A stretch of DNA of 64,000 nucleotides, taken from positions 45,342 through 109,341 of the forward strand of contig NZ_MRCE01000019.1 of the NCBI RefSeq assembly GCF_001904725.1, read 5' to 3'. How positions within the stretch are numbered: the first letter of the stretch is position 1; the number at the start of each line of letters is the position of its first letter. Positions 20,176-29,100 of this stretch are shown here, piece by piece. The DNA comes from Phormidium ambiguum IAM M-71. GTDB lineage: Bacteria; Cyanobacteriota; Cyanobacteriia; Cyanobacteriales; Aerosakkonemataceae. The translations under genes were made by a program, and so were the position numbers. The notes under the pieces are model-generated. The model made no database searches and had not been told where the DNA came from. It worked only from the letters and a program-made list of their open reading frames with translations.

Positions 20176-20742
20176 TTATTTTAATTTCTGCTTAATAAAA
20201 GCCATAATTTGAGCTTGTTGTTTCTTCAATGCTTCTACCTCAGCATTTAACTTAGCAATTTGCTGTTTCAAAGCTTGAATTTCCCCTGCACCAGCAACAG
20301 CCCCAGCACCAGTACCCGCATCTGATGCTGGTGGTGCGCCTCCCGTAGTGGTAGGTGCAGGTCTCAGCTTTACTTTTTCCATTGAGCTTTTTAAAGCAGC
20401 CATTAGTTGTTTTTGATCGAAAGGCTTGACCAAAAACTCAACAAATTTAAAAGAAGCTTCGGGAATTTTTGATGTTACTTCTTCCTTACGCCCTGACATT
20501 AGTACTAAAGGAATCTTGCGAAGTTCTGGTTGTTTTTCTAACTCTTGATAAACATCCCAGCCACTCTTTTTCGGCAAGATGAAATCTAACATAATCCAAT
20601 TTGGGCGTTCCTTCTTGGCGAGATTGAGTCCTTCTACACCATCTTTGGCTTCTACAATCTCAAACTTACCAGCAGGTAACATATCCTTTACCGTTTTACG
20701 GATTACTCCGCTGTCATCAATAACTAAGATTTTGTTTGGCAC
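20176..20742 (-). CDS. Single-domain response regulator with C-terminal coiled coil
   Basis: 188 residues from the GTG at 20742. AGAGGA lies 7 nt upstream of that GTG, while the TTG two codons earlier would place it too close. The receiver domain (1-125) has the acidic pair VIDDS, the phospho-acceptor Asp in WIMLDFILPKKSGWD (about residue 53), Ser in VLMSGR and Lys in FLVKPFD. A Pro/Gly/Ala linker leads to a predicted coiled coil (EIQALKQQIAKLNAEVEALKKQQ). There is no DNA-binding or enzymatic output domain, so it probably signals by protein contact or oligomerisation through the coiled coil. No kinase is adjacent. Confidence 0.85.
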   Translation of the reverse strand: MPNKILVIDDSGVIRKTVKDMLPAGKFEIVEAKDGVEGLNLAKKERPNWIMLDFILPKKSGWDVYQELEKQPELRKIPLVLMSGRKEEVTSKIPEASFKFVEFLVKPFDQKQLMAALKSSMEKVKLRPAPTTTGGAPPASDAGTGAGAVAGAGEIQALKQQIAKLNAEVEALKKQQAQIMAFIKQKLK

Positions 20743-20890
20743 GACCAATTCCTCTAATAGGGACTATATTACGCTTGACTGAACTTGCCTCTTAATCATA
20801 ATGCCAGTTTAGCTAAAGCTCTACAATGTGTATCTCGCTCTTTATTAAGAGTTCTGTTAACCTCTTTAACATATTATTGTTCCACTTATC

Positions 20891-21886
20891 ATGTCTGCTG
20901 AAGCTAACTCAACAGTTCGACCTAGTTTTGTCAATTCGCAAATGCGATCGGAAATTGCCGCCATGCCTCCTTGGTTACGACAACAAGGCATCGGCAAAGC
21001 TAGTGAAATTTCTACAGTACAACGAATCATTAAACAAAGACAGATTCATACTATTTGTGAAGAAGGGCGTTGTCCAAATCGCGGCGAATGCTATTCGCAA
21101 AAAACCGCAACTTTTTTGTTAATGGGTCCGACTTGCACCAGGTCTTGTGCCTTTTGTCAGGTAGACAAAGGACACGCACCTATGCCTCTTGACCCCCAGG
21201 AACCGCAAAAAGTTGCCGAGTCAGTGCAACTATTGGGTTTGCGTTATGTGGTGCTAACTTCAGTTGCTAGAGATGATTTGCCTGATGGTGGTGCAGGTTG
21301 GTTTGTGGCGACAATGGAAGCGATTCGTCAACTCAACCCGGAAACGCAAATTGAAGTGTTAACCCCTGATTTTTGGGGAGGACTCTTTGGACAAGGGGAC
21401 AAGGGGACAAGGGGACAAGGAGACGAGGAAAGTGTTGTGGATGAGGGTAAAAACTTGCTGGAAGAGAAGCAATATCAACGAGTTGCTACTTTAGTTAAGG
21501 CAAAACCTGCTTGTTATAACCACAATATTGAAACAGTGCGACGGTTGCAAAATCCAGTGCGTCGGGGGGCAAAATACGATCGCAGTCTCAACGTTCTCAG
21601 AATTGTCAAAAATCTTGACCCAAATATCCCGACCAAATCAGGTTTGATGTTGGGACATGGGGAAACTGAACTCGAAATTATTGAAGCAATGAAAGATTTA
21701 AGGGCAGTAGGTTGCGATCGCATTACCCTTGGTCAATATCTCCGCCCCTCCTTAGAACACCTACCAGTACAGAAATATTGGACTCCCGAAGAATTCGAGC
21801 AACTAGGTGCGATCGCTCAAGAACTCGGCTTTTCCCACGTTCGTTCCGGCCCCTTGGTGCGTAGTTCCTACCACGCAGGGGAATAG
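20891..21886 (+). CDS. lipA: Lipoyl synthase with in-frame repeat insertion
   Basis: LipA is a radical SAM enzyme that inserts two sulfurs into protein-bound octanoate. The 331 residues carry the auxiliary cluster cysteines Cys56, Cys61 and Cys67 ([12 protein letters not shown]) and the radical SAM cysteines Cys82, Cys86 and Cys89 (CTRSCAFC). Further conserved blocks are [21 protein letters not shown] and the C-terminal RSSYHAGE. Unusual: after LTPDFWGG (residue 164) come about 30 extra residues rich in Gly, Asp, Gln and Glu. They begin in four tandem GGGGACAA-type DNA units identical in kind to those just downstream of the gene. The frame is kept and all catalytic residues are present, so the enzyme is probably active. 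Confidence 0.93.
   Translation: MSAEANSTVRPSFVNSQMRSEIAAMPPWLRQQGIGKASEISTVQRIIKQRQIHTICEEGRCPNRGECYSQKTATFLLMGPTCTRSCAFCQVDKGHAPMPLDPQEPQKVAESVQLLGLRYVVLTSVARDDLPDGGAGWFVATMEAIRQLNPETQIEVLTPDFWGGLFGQGDKGTRGQGDEESVVDEGKNLLEEKQYQRVATLVKAKPACYNHNIETVRRLQNPVRRGAKYDRSLNVLRIVKNLDPNIPTKSGLMLGHGETELEIIEAMKDLRAVGCDRITLGQYLRPSLEHLPVQKYWTPEEFEQLGAIAQELGFSHVRSGPLVRSSYHAGE
21387..21427. repeat. GGGGACAA tandem repeat inside lipA
   Basis: Three to four copies of GGACAAGG/GGGGACAA within the coding frame, giving [13 protein letters not shown]. The same unit is repeated at about 21905-21932, directly after the gene, suggesting local repeat spread into a tolerant surface loop. Confidence 0.8.
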
Positions 21887-21889
21887 GTA

Positions 21890-21985
21890 GGGGCAGGGGT
21901 GCAGGGGAGACAAGGGGACAAGGGGACAAGGGGAATTTTTACCTTCTGCCTTCTGCCTTCTGCCTTCTGCCTTCTGCCTTTCTCC
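21890..21985. repeat. GGGGACAA and CCTTCTG tandem repeats
   Basis: GGGGACAA units at about 21905-21932, followed by about five CCTTCTG heptamers at about 21944-21980, the short tandemly repeated class common in filamentous cyanobacteria. Located between lipA and psaX. Confidence 0.8.
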
Positions 21986-22083
21986 TTTGTTAAGACACGA
22001 AAAGATTTATATCGGTTTGTACCAAAGAGTGAGGTTCTTTGGTATTCCTTTATAAAAGTCTCATCTATTAGGAGCTAAACCTT

Positions 22084-22218
22084 ATGGCTACCAAAACAAC
22101 TGGTGCTACTGTACCCAAAACTGGCAAACCACCTTATCCATTTCGTACAGGTTGGGCGCTGTTTCTGTTAGCAGTTAACTTTTTAGTAGCTGCTTACTAT
22201 TTCCACATCATTGAGTAA
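22084..22218 (+). CDS. psaX: Photosystem I subunit PsaX
   Basis: A 44-residue protein with one membrane helix. The sequence TGWALFLLAVNFLVAAYYF followed by HIIE closely matches the PsaX polypeptide known from thermophilic cyanobacterial photosystem I, a peripheral single-helix subunit contacting PsaB. The N-terminus MATKTTGATVPKTGKPPYPFR has the same MATK start and a PxYxFR motif just before the helix, with a slightly longer linker. The start is supported by AGGAG about 9-10 nt upstream (TTAGGAGCTAAACCTT). Upstream, an ACCAAAGA...TCTTTGGT inverted repeat at 22019-22041 and a TATAAA near 22051 may belong to its promoter region. The gene is monocistronic. Confidence 0.88.
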   Translation: MATKTTGATVPKTGKPPYPFRTGWALFLLAVNFLVAAYYFHIIE

Positions 22219-22259
22219 TCTCGCTTTTTTGAACTCATAAACTCGATCGTTGATGCTAC

Positions 22260-23132
22260 TTATAGCGTGCCTTTGAATAAACCTTGGGGACGAATGAGTA
22301 GCACGACGATCATCATTAAGAGTGCCACGCCTAATTTGTATTCGCTACCTAAGAAGGGAACGCTGAGTTCTTGGGCTAAACCGATGACGAGGGCACCTGC
22401 GATCGCGCCGTAAGGATTACCAATACCGCCCAAAATTACCGAAGCAAACATGGGCAAAATCAAAAACCAACCCATATTCGGACGTACTGCGGTAATTAAG
22501 CCATACATTCCACCGCCCAAAGCTGTTAAACTCCCAGCAATTACCCAAGTCCAAATCACTACTCGGTCTACGTTAATGCCTGTGACACGGGCTAAGTCAA
22601 CATTATCGGCAACTGCCCGCATTGCTTTACCAATTTTGGTATTTTGCAACAGCAAATGTAGAGCGATAATTGCTAAAACTGCCAAAATTACCACCAAGAT
22701 CCGATAAAAAGCGATTCTGATGCCAAAAAATTCAATAGCTGGAACTACGGGCAAAGCATAAGATTGGTTGCCACCGCCCCAAATAAATATGATGCCGTTA
22801 CGAAGAAATAAAGCTAATCCGATCGAGATAATAATTAAGGTAGTGGAAGTGGCACGACGATCGCGCATGGGCGACCAAATCATTTTTTCTGACAATAACA
22901 TTGCGGCTACTGTACCCACTGCACCTAATATCATCGATAACCAAATATTTATTCCCCCAGCAGTATTAGCTAACCAAGTAAAATAAGCTCCTAGCGTCAT
23001 AAAGTCGCCATGAGCAAAATTGGAAAGTCGTAAAATTCCGTAAGTTAAAGTTAACCCAACTGCTGCGAGGGCAATGACGCTACCTACAGCAATTCCATTG
23101 ACAAATAATTGTGCAGTTTGTTGTAGATCCAT
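22260..23132 (-). CDS. natD: Branched-chain/neutral amino acid ABC transporter permease (LivH/NatD-like)
   Basis: 290 residues, a LivH-type permease with about eight hydrophobic helices spanning the protein. Family marks are GLTLTYGILRLSNFAHGDFMTLGAYF near the N-terminus, the cytoplasmic coupling loop with IGKAMRAVADNVDLARVTGINVDRV (about 165-190) that contacts the ATPase, and VILGGIGNPYGAIAGALVIG near 235. In cyanobacteria this type belongs to the Nat systems that import neutral and branched-chain amino acids and recover leaked ones. The second permease, ATPases and binding protein are not adjacent, as is usual for scattered nat genes. The symbol is assigned from family pattern. Confidence 0.85.
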   Translation of the reverse strand: MDLQQTAQLFVNGIAVGSVIALAAVGLTLTYGILRLSNFAHGDFMTLGAYFTWLANTAGGINIWLSMILGAVGTVAAMLLSEKMIWSPMRDRRATSTTLIIISIGLALFLRNGIIFIWGGGNQSYALPVVPAIEFFGIRIAFYRILVVILAVLAIIALHLLLQNTKIGKAMRAVADNVDLARVTGINVDRVVIWTWVIAGSLTALGGGMYGLITAVRPNMGWFLILPMFASVILGGIGNPYGAIAGALVIGLAQELSVPFLGSEYKLGVALLMMIVVLLIRPQGLFKGTL

Positions 23133-23346
23133 AATTTAAAGTTAAATACGCTCAACACAAATCTGAGGCAAGCTTATAATGCCTGAAATTGGCTATTGTT
23201 TTGGCATCATACCAAATCCAGGGAAACTACTTCTTTTATATTTTTGCGGAATTAGGTAAGTGTGGGTATTTTGTTGCGCTGTCTTCGCTAAACAAAGGCG
23301 CAAAAGCGTAACAACATAATTTTTGAACGAATCAAGGAAATTTCCG

Positions 23347-25083
23347 ATGAACAATAAATGGGATTTGAGTGATTTTCGTCCATTCGTAGAAGATATTCTG
23401 AAACAATGGCAAGTGCCGGGAGTAGCGATCGCAATTGTTCAAAATAATCAAACCATTCTCTGCGAAGGTTTTGGATTAAGAAATGTCGAGCAGAATTTAC
23501 CTGTTACAGAGGAAACGGTTTTTCCCATTGCTTCTTGCACCAAAGCTTTTACTGCTATGACTCTCGGTTTGCTAGTGGACGAGGGTAAATTAGATTGGGA
23601 TCAACCTATTCGAGAGATTTTGCCCAGCTTTCAATTGCAAGATAAATGGGCAACCGAACAGATGACAGCGCGGGACTTGTTAACCCATCGCAGCGGACTA
23701 CCTCGCCATGACTTGCTATGGTACGCTTCTAACTTCGATCGCCAGGACATTTTCCGCAGATTACGCTACCTCGAACCCAGTCGCAGCTTCCGTTCTACCT
23801 TTCAATACCAAAATATGATGTACATGGTAGCGGGAATCTTGGTTGAAGAAATTACAGGCATGAGTTGGGAAAAATTTGTGCAAAACCGCATCTTTGAACC
23901 GTTGGGAATGAATCATAGTAATCTCTCCACAGAAGTTACCCAACAGTTAGACAATTTTGCCTCGCCTTATATTTATCAGAAGCAACAATTGCAAAAAATT
24001 CCCTTCTTTAAAGCCGATGGTGAAAATGATGCGATCGGCCCAGCAGGTAATATTAACTCATGTGTGCAGGATATGGTTCTATGGCTAAAACTCCATCTCA
24101 ATGGAGGCAAACTTGAGGAACAACCCTTTATTTTGGCAGAAACCTTAGCACAGATGCACACACCCCAGATTTTTGAATCGCCAACTAAAAATCAATTGGG
24201 GCAAGAATTTATCAGCTATGGATTGGGTTGGAGTCCCTGTTCTCACAAAGGAAAAGTACTCATCGAACATGGTGGGGCGATTGATGGATTTGCATCGCTT
24301 GTCTCGTTTATGCCTCAAGATCATCTGGGAGTAGTCGTACTTTCCAATGGGGATGTGTCTCATAACCTTATCCCTGCCTTAATTAGTTACACGATTTACG
24401 ATCGCTTACTAAATTTAGAACCAACCGATTGGAATGGGATTTTCACAACCCAACAGCGTGAAAGGGAAGAAGCCAAGAAGCGCAGTCAAGAAAAAGCAGT
24501 GGTGGAACAAAAGAAAGACGCACCTCCAAGTCACTCGATCGAGTCTTATTTAGGCGAATATGAGCATCCGGGATATGGCATTGTTTCGATCAGAATGGTG
24601 GATGAGCAACTCGAAATGGTAATGAATGACAAACTAACTTTGCCAATCGTGCATTGTTACTATGATATTTTTGAAGCAAACTTTGTGCAATGGGACAATC
24701 GAATAAAGTTTTCGTTTTCTACAGACCTCAAGGGAAATATTGCCTCTTTAACGACTCAGGTGGAACCCGCAGTTAAGGATATAGTATTTACCAAAAAACC
24801 CGATCGAAAACTCACAGAAAAAAGCTTTTTACAGCAATTTGTTGGGGTTTATGAATTTGAATCGGTTGGTTCTACTATAACTATTGCCTTGAAAAATGAA
24901 ACTTTGACGGCAACATTTCAAGGATATCGAGAAAATGTATTAATTCCTGTTCAGGGAACTGAGTTCAATTTTCAGGGACTTTCTGGTTTAAGTATTGAGT
25001 TTCAGTCGGATGAAAATGGGCAATTTACAAAAGCGTTATATGTATCGCTCAATGCAGTATTTATTCTTAAAAAAAGAGGTTGA
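23347..25083 (+). CDS. Beta-lactamase-family serine hydrolase with C-terminal lipocalin-like region
   Basis: 578 residues from the ATG at 23347, preceded by AAGGAAA; an in-frame TTG 24 nt earlier is weaker. Residues about 10-355 form a class C beta-lactamase/PBP-type domain. The nucleophile is in SCTKAF (S-x-x-K), the second motif is FQYQNMMY (Y-x-N), and HGGAIDGF replaces the K-T-G box. The remaining 200 residues (two SYLGEYEHP/FVGVYEFE-like beta repeats) resemble the DUF3471-type C-terminal domains attached to these hydrolases. There is no clear signal peptide, so it may be cytoplasmic. The substrate could be a peptide, ester or lactam; context does not help. Confidence 0.8.
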   Translation: MNNKWDLSDFRPFVEDILKQWQVPGVAIAIVQNNQTILCEGFGLRNVEQNLPVTEETVFPIASCTKAFTAMTLGLLVDEGKLDWDQPIREILPSFQLQDKWATEQMTARDLLTHRSGLPRHDLLWYASNFDRQDIFRRLRYLEPSRSFRSTFQYQNMMYMVAGILVEEITGMSWEKFVQNRIFEPLGMNHSNLSTEVTQQLDNFASPYIYQKQQLQKIPFFKADGENDAIGPAGNINSCVQDMVLWLKLHLNGGKLEEQPFILAETLAQMHTPQIFESPTKNQLGQEFISYGLGWSPCSHKGKVLIEHGGAIDGFASLVSFMPQDHLGVVVLSNGDVSHNLIPALISYTIYDRLLNLEPTDWNGIFTTQQREREEAKKRSQEKAVVEQKKDAPPSHSIESYLGEYEHPGYGIVSIRMVDEQLEMVMNDKLTLPIVHCYYDIFEANFVQWDNRIKFSFSTDLKGNIASLTTQVEPAVKDIVFTKKPDRKLTEKSFLQQFVGVYEFESVGSTITIALKNETLTATFQGYRENVLIPVQGTEFNFQGLSGLSIEFQSDENGQFTKALYVSLNAVFILKKRG

Positions 25084-25173
25084 TAAGTATTGAGTTTACT
25101 TGTTTGATGGAGAATTTAGAGGATATGAGCAAGAAGAAAAAACTAAAAAATAATTAATTTTATCTTTTTTCTC

Positions 25174-25205
25174 TTGACTCTCCTCCTAAGAGGAGGCTTT
25201 ATCAT
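25174..25205 (+). promoter_or_regulatory. MerR-family-type operator/promoter for the DUF305 gene
   Basis: TTGACT (25174-25179) and TATCAT (25200-25205) are 20 bp apart, longer than the normal 17. The spacer is centred on a perfect dyad CCTCCT-AAG-AGGAGG (25182-25196). A stretched spacer with a centred dyad is the hallmark of promoters distorted by MerR-family activators (CueR, ZntR, SoxR and relatives). The DUF305 ATG lies about 55 nt beyond the -10. No MerR regulator is encoded in the window. Confidence 0.55.
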
Positions 25206-25258
25206 AAAAGTTATGAATTCCTGAAAGTTGAAAATAAAGCTTTCGGAGGTGAAAAGAT

Positions 25259-25951
25259 ATGTTAATACCAAAAAGATTGTTAATTGCTCTTGCTTTTATA
25301 GGTGTTAGTGCAGCAAGCTTAACCGCTACTCAGATAACAAACGCTGGTTCAGCTTCATCCAATAAACAAACAAATTCTTCTATTCCCGCTACAGGTTGTC
25401 CGGGAATGGGCGGTGGAATGAGAGGCGGAATGGGAATGGGAATGATGCACTCGATGAGGGTGGAAAATGAAGCGGATTTTCTCAGTCAAATGATTCCTCA
25501 TCATGAAGAAGCGATCGCCACTGCTAAACTATTAAAAGCGGGAACAAATCGCCCAGAAATGAAAAAATTTGCTGATGATATTATTCGCGTGCAAAGCGCA
25601 GAAATTCAGCAAATGCAACAATGGTTAAAGCAATGGTATCCGAATCAAAATACCAAAGTTACATATCATGCAATGATGCGAGATTTAACTAATCTTAAAG
25701 GTGATGATTTAGATCGAGCATTTTTAGAGGATATGCGAATGCACCATAAAGGTGCAGTCATGATGTCTCATCAGCTATTAAGAAATAACTTGGCTAAACA
25801 CAATGAAGTGAGTAAGTTAGCTGAACAAATTAGTATTAGCCAACGCCGAGAAATTCATCAAATGCAATCTTGGCTCAGAAGTTGGTTTAATGCTAGTGGT
25901 ATGGGCATGATGGGGCGAAGAAATGGTCGCTTTGGTGGACGTTGGTTATGA
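25259..25951 (+). CDS. Exported DUF305 protein, Met/His-rich
   Basis: 230 residues with an N-terminal hydrophobic signal-like segment (LLIALAFIGVSAASLTATQ) and a strong GGAGGTG ribosome binding site. A Gly/Met-rich stretch follows (GMGGGMRGGMGMGMMHSM). Then come two DUF305 halves of the ferritin-like four-helix type, each starting with an H-H motif: MIPHHEEAIATAK near residue 79 and DMRMHHKGAVMMSH near 158. Periodic Met and His (IQQMQQWL, IHQMQSWL) fit metal binding. DUF305 proteins often occur in copper or other metal-stress gene sets, and the upstream MerR-type promoter agrees. The protein probably acts in the periplasm; the metal is not proven. Confidence 0.82.
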   Translation: MLIPKRLLIALAFIGVSAASLTATQITNAGSASSNKQTNSSIPATGCPGMGGGMRGGMGMGMMHSMRVENEADFLSQMIPHHEEAIATAKLLKAGTNRPEMKKFADDIIRVQSAEIQQMQQWLKQWYPNQNTKVTYHAMMRDLTNLKGDDLDRAFLEDMRMHHKGAVMMSHQLLRNNLAKHNEVSKLAEQISISQRREIHQMQSWLRSWFNASGMGMMGRRNGRFGGRWL

Positions 25952-26004
25952 TTTTTACCTCTTTCTAAATCCCCATTTTTAATTATTTTCAGTTAATTAC
26001 AGGA

Positions 26005-26076
26005 CTTACGCAGAAACTCTAGATATAGGGGCAATCACAGGGGAATTGCCCCTACAAGTGTCATAATTTGTGTAAG
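26005..26076. repeat. Palindromic repeat element C
   Basis: Outer arms CTTACGCA (26005) and TGTGTAAG (ending 26076) enclose a perfect 10-bp hairpin of TAGGGGCAAT (26026-26035) and ATTGCCCCTA (26045-26054). It sits between the convergent DUF305 and kinase genes, where it could also stop transcription. The ATTGCCCCTACAA segment recurs at 49108-49120 beside element E. Confidence 0.55.
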
Positions 26077-26104
26077 AGGTGAGAGTTAAATGTGGTTTCA
26101 ATTG

Positions 26105-29100
26105 CTATTTTGCTGCTGAGTTAGCTTCAATATTGATAGGCTTTTTTAATTGCTGCACGGGAATTTTAATGACAAATTCTGCGCCTTTCCCTGGAGAGGA
26201 AATACACTGTAATTTTCCACCGTGTTTGTCAACTACAATCTGATAGCAAATAGACAAACCCATGCCAGTACCTTTGCCGACAGGTTTGGTTGTAAAAAAG
26301 GGATCGAAAAGTTTTTCTCGTACTTCTTCTGTCATTCCCAAGCCATTATCAGCGATTCGGATTTCAACATAGTTATTGTTCAATTTACCAGTGCGAATCT
26401 GAATGGTTGGATAATCGCCTGTCAATTCTTGGGGAATATTTGAAGCATCAATTACCCTAGATTCTACTACAGTATTAAGCGGAAAACGTAACTCTAAAGA
26501 GTCGATCGCATTGGCAATAATATTCATGAATACTTGGTTAAGTTGACCTGCATAACATTCAATCAAAGGTAACTCGCCAAAGTCTTTAATAACCTTAATT
26601 CCGGCATGATCTGGTTTAGGTTTTAATCTATGTTGTAAGAGCATCAAAGTGCTATGAATCCCTTCGTGAATATCCACTGGTTTCATTTGTGATTCATCTA
26701 AGCGGGAAAAGTTCCGTAAAGATAGCACGATTTGACGAATGCGATCGGCCCCTACTTTCATAGAGGAAAGTAGTTTCAGCAGATCTTGCTTCATAAATTC
26801 TAAATCCAAATCATCTAATTCCGCAGCAATTTTAGCTGTAGGATTAGGATATTCTTGTTGATAAAGAGACACTATATTCAGTAAAGATTGGCTATATTCG
26901 TTGGCATAATTAACATTACCATAAATAAAGTTAACAGGGTTGTTAATTTCATGCGCTACACCAGCAACTAACATACCTAAACTAGACATTTTTTCGGCTT
27001 GAATTAGCTGTGCTTGAGTAGCTTTCAATTCCTTAATAGTTTTCTCTAAATGTGTGGTTTTTTCTTGCAAGCTAGTATTTTTAGATTCCAATTCTAAGGT
27101 TCTTTCTTTTACTTTATCTTCTAAACTGCGACTGTAATTTTCCAATTGGTGATTTGCTTGTTTGAGATTTTCAGTAACTTCGAGCAGATTTTTATAAAGG
27201 CGTGCTTTTTCTAAAGAAATAGCAGCTTGAGAAGTAAGAATTCTTAAAACCTCTATTCGTTCAATTGTAAAAGCACGACGGCTGAGATTATTTTCCAAAT
27301 AAAGCAGTCCGATTAGTTTTCCTTGGGTTAGAATCGGTGTACATAAAATTGATTTGATTTCATTTTTGATAATGTAAGGATCGGAAGTGAACATTCCCTC
27401 AGTGCAAGCATCATTTAAGACTACATTTTCCTGAGTTCTAATCACATAATTTATCAACGAAATTGGCAGACATTTACTATTTTCTATATCCGTAGACAGT
27501 CCCAGTTGAACTTCATCAACTGTCCCCGCAGCTTCTAAGAAAATTTGGCCTTCTTTATCGAGAAGTAAATATACGGTTTGAGCACCTGCATTGTGCATTA
27601 CTAATTTGATTAATTGCTGCAACAAACTTTCTAAAACAATTTCATTAGAGAGTGCTTGGGAAGCTTTAATTACAGAATAAAAATCCAGTTTTACAGAACT
27701 TTCTCCTGTTGTTGAGGTTGTCGTTCCATTTGATTCAAAAAGATTATCTTCTCTAGCAAGTAGCTGAGAAAAGAATTCTGGATATCTTAATTCTAAATAG
27801 CTGACTTTTGCTTTGGCACCCCAGCGGGTATATCCATAGTAAGCATCAGTTAAGTATATTTGTGCTACTTTTTCTCGTTCCTGGTGAAAATAAAATTCTG
27901 CTGCTAATTCGCAAGCTAGTGCTTCTTCTTGTAGATATCCTTGTTCTCTAGCTCCTTTTATGGCCCGATCGTAATATTCAGCTGCTTTGTAATTTTGCCC
28001 TAATATTCTTGCTTTTTCTGCTTCTACTAATTCGTATTTATGTAAATAATTTTGGGGAGAATTCTTCGCCCATTGCTGCATTTTTTTCTGATATTTAGCA
28101 ACTTTTTGCAAATATTTCTGCTGCTTTTTAGCTGAAGCTGTACGAGATAAAGCGAGAAGGGAAAGAGAAGCATAAAAGTTATGGACGGGAATATAAACGC
28201 TACCGCTAGCAGCTGCTACGTATTTTTCTGCCGCACAAACACTTTCCCAGCATTCAGCATAATGTTTAAATGAATAATAGAGCAATGCTTTTGCTAAATA
28301 AGCTGGGAAAAGTACCAACCCATTTTCAGATTCAATCAACTGAGGAAGCATTGTTTCTTCACTAAATTGCTTTCCAGAAAGAGCGATCGCATTTTCTGAT
28401 TCTCCTTGGAAATTCAAGACTACTTGTGCCCATATTTTGACTTGATTAACTTGATATTCCTGCTTGTATTGCACTAGTAAATCAATATATTGACTTTGCT
28501 TTTGGATGACAAATTCTAAAGGTTCGCCGCTCAAAAATAAGTAGCTGCAATAAAAACCTGCACAATGACAACCATATTCGATATTTCCGGTTGATAAACC
28601 AGTTTGAGAACCTTCAAGTAATCCTGCTAAAGCTGTTTTAATATGCTCTTTCCAGTGAGTAATAAAAACGTACAATGGAATGGAGACGATCGCAGTTACT
28701 TCTTTAGCATTAAATTGGTTTAAAAGCGTGCGAGCTAATTGACCATATTGATATCCCGAATTAAAATCTCCCAGCATGGCACAATGAAGCAAGCCATAAG
28801 TTCCATACCCATAAGTAGATAACGGCGTATTCCCATATTGCAGGGACAAATTGACCATTTTAAAAGTTACTAACGGATAAAGATTTGGTCTGACAGCAAA
28901 AGCAGCTGGACTAAGAGTTAATAAGATCCGCATAGCTGCAAGTAGTTCGCTATCAGTCATTTCTGGCATATAAGCTAAGGCGGCGATCGACTTATTTCCT
29001 TGCCGCAATTTTGTCGCTATTAAACTAGCTAATACATTTAGTTTTTTCGGATGGGAAGGCAAATTTATTTCCAGCATTTTCAAAGCTTTTAAGCTTGTTT

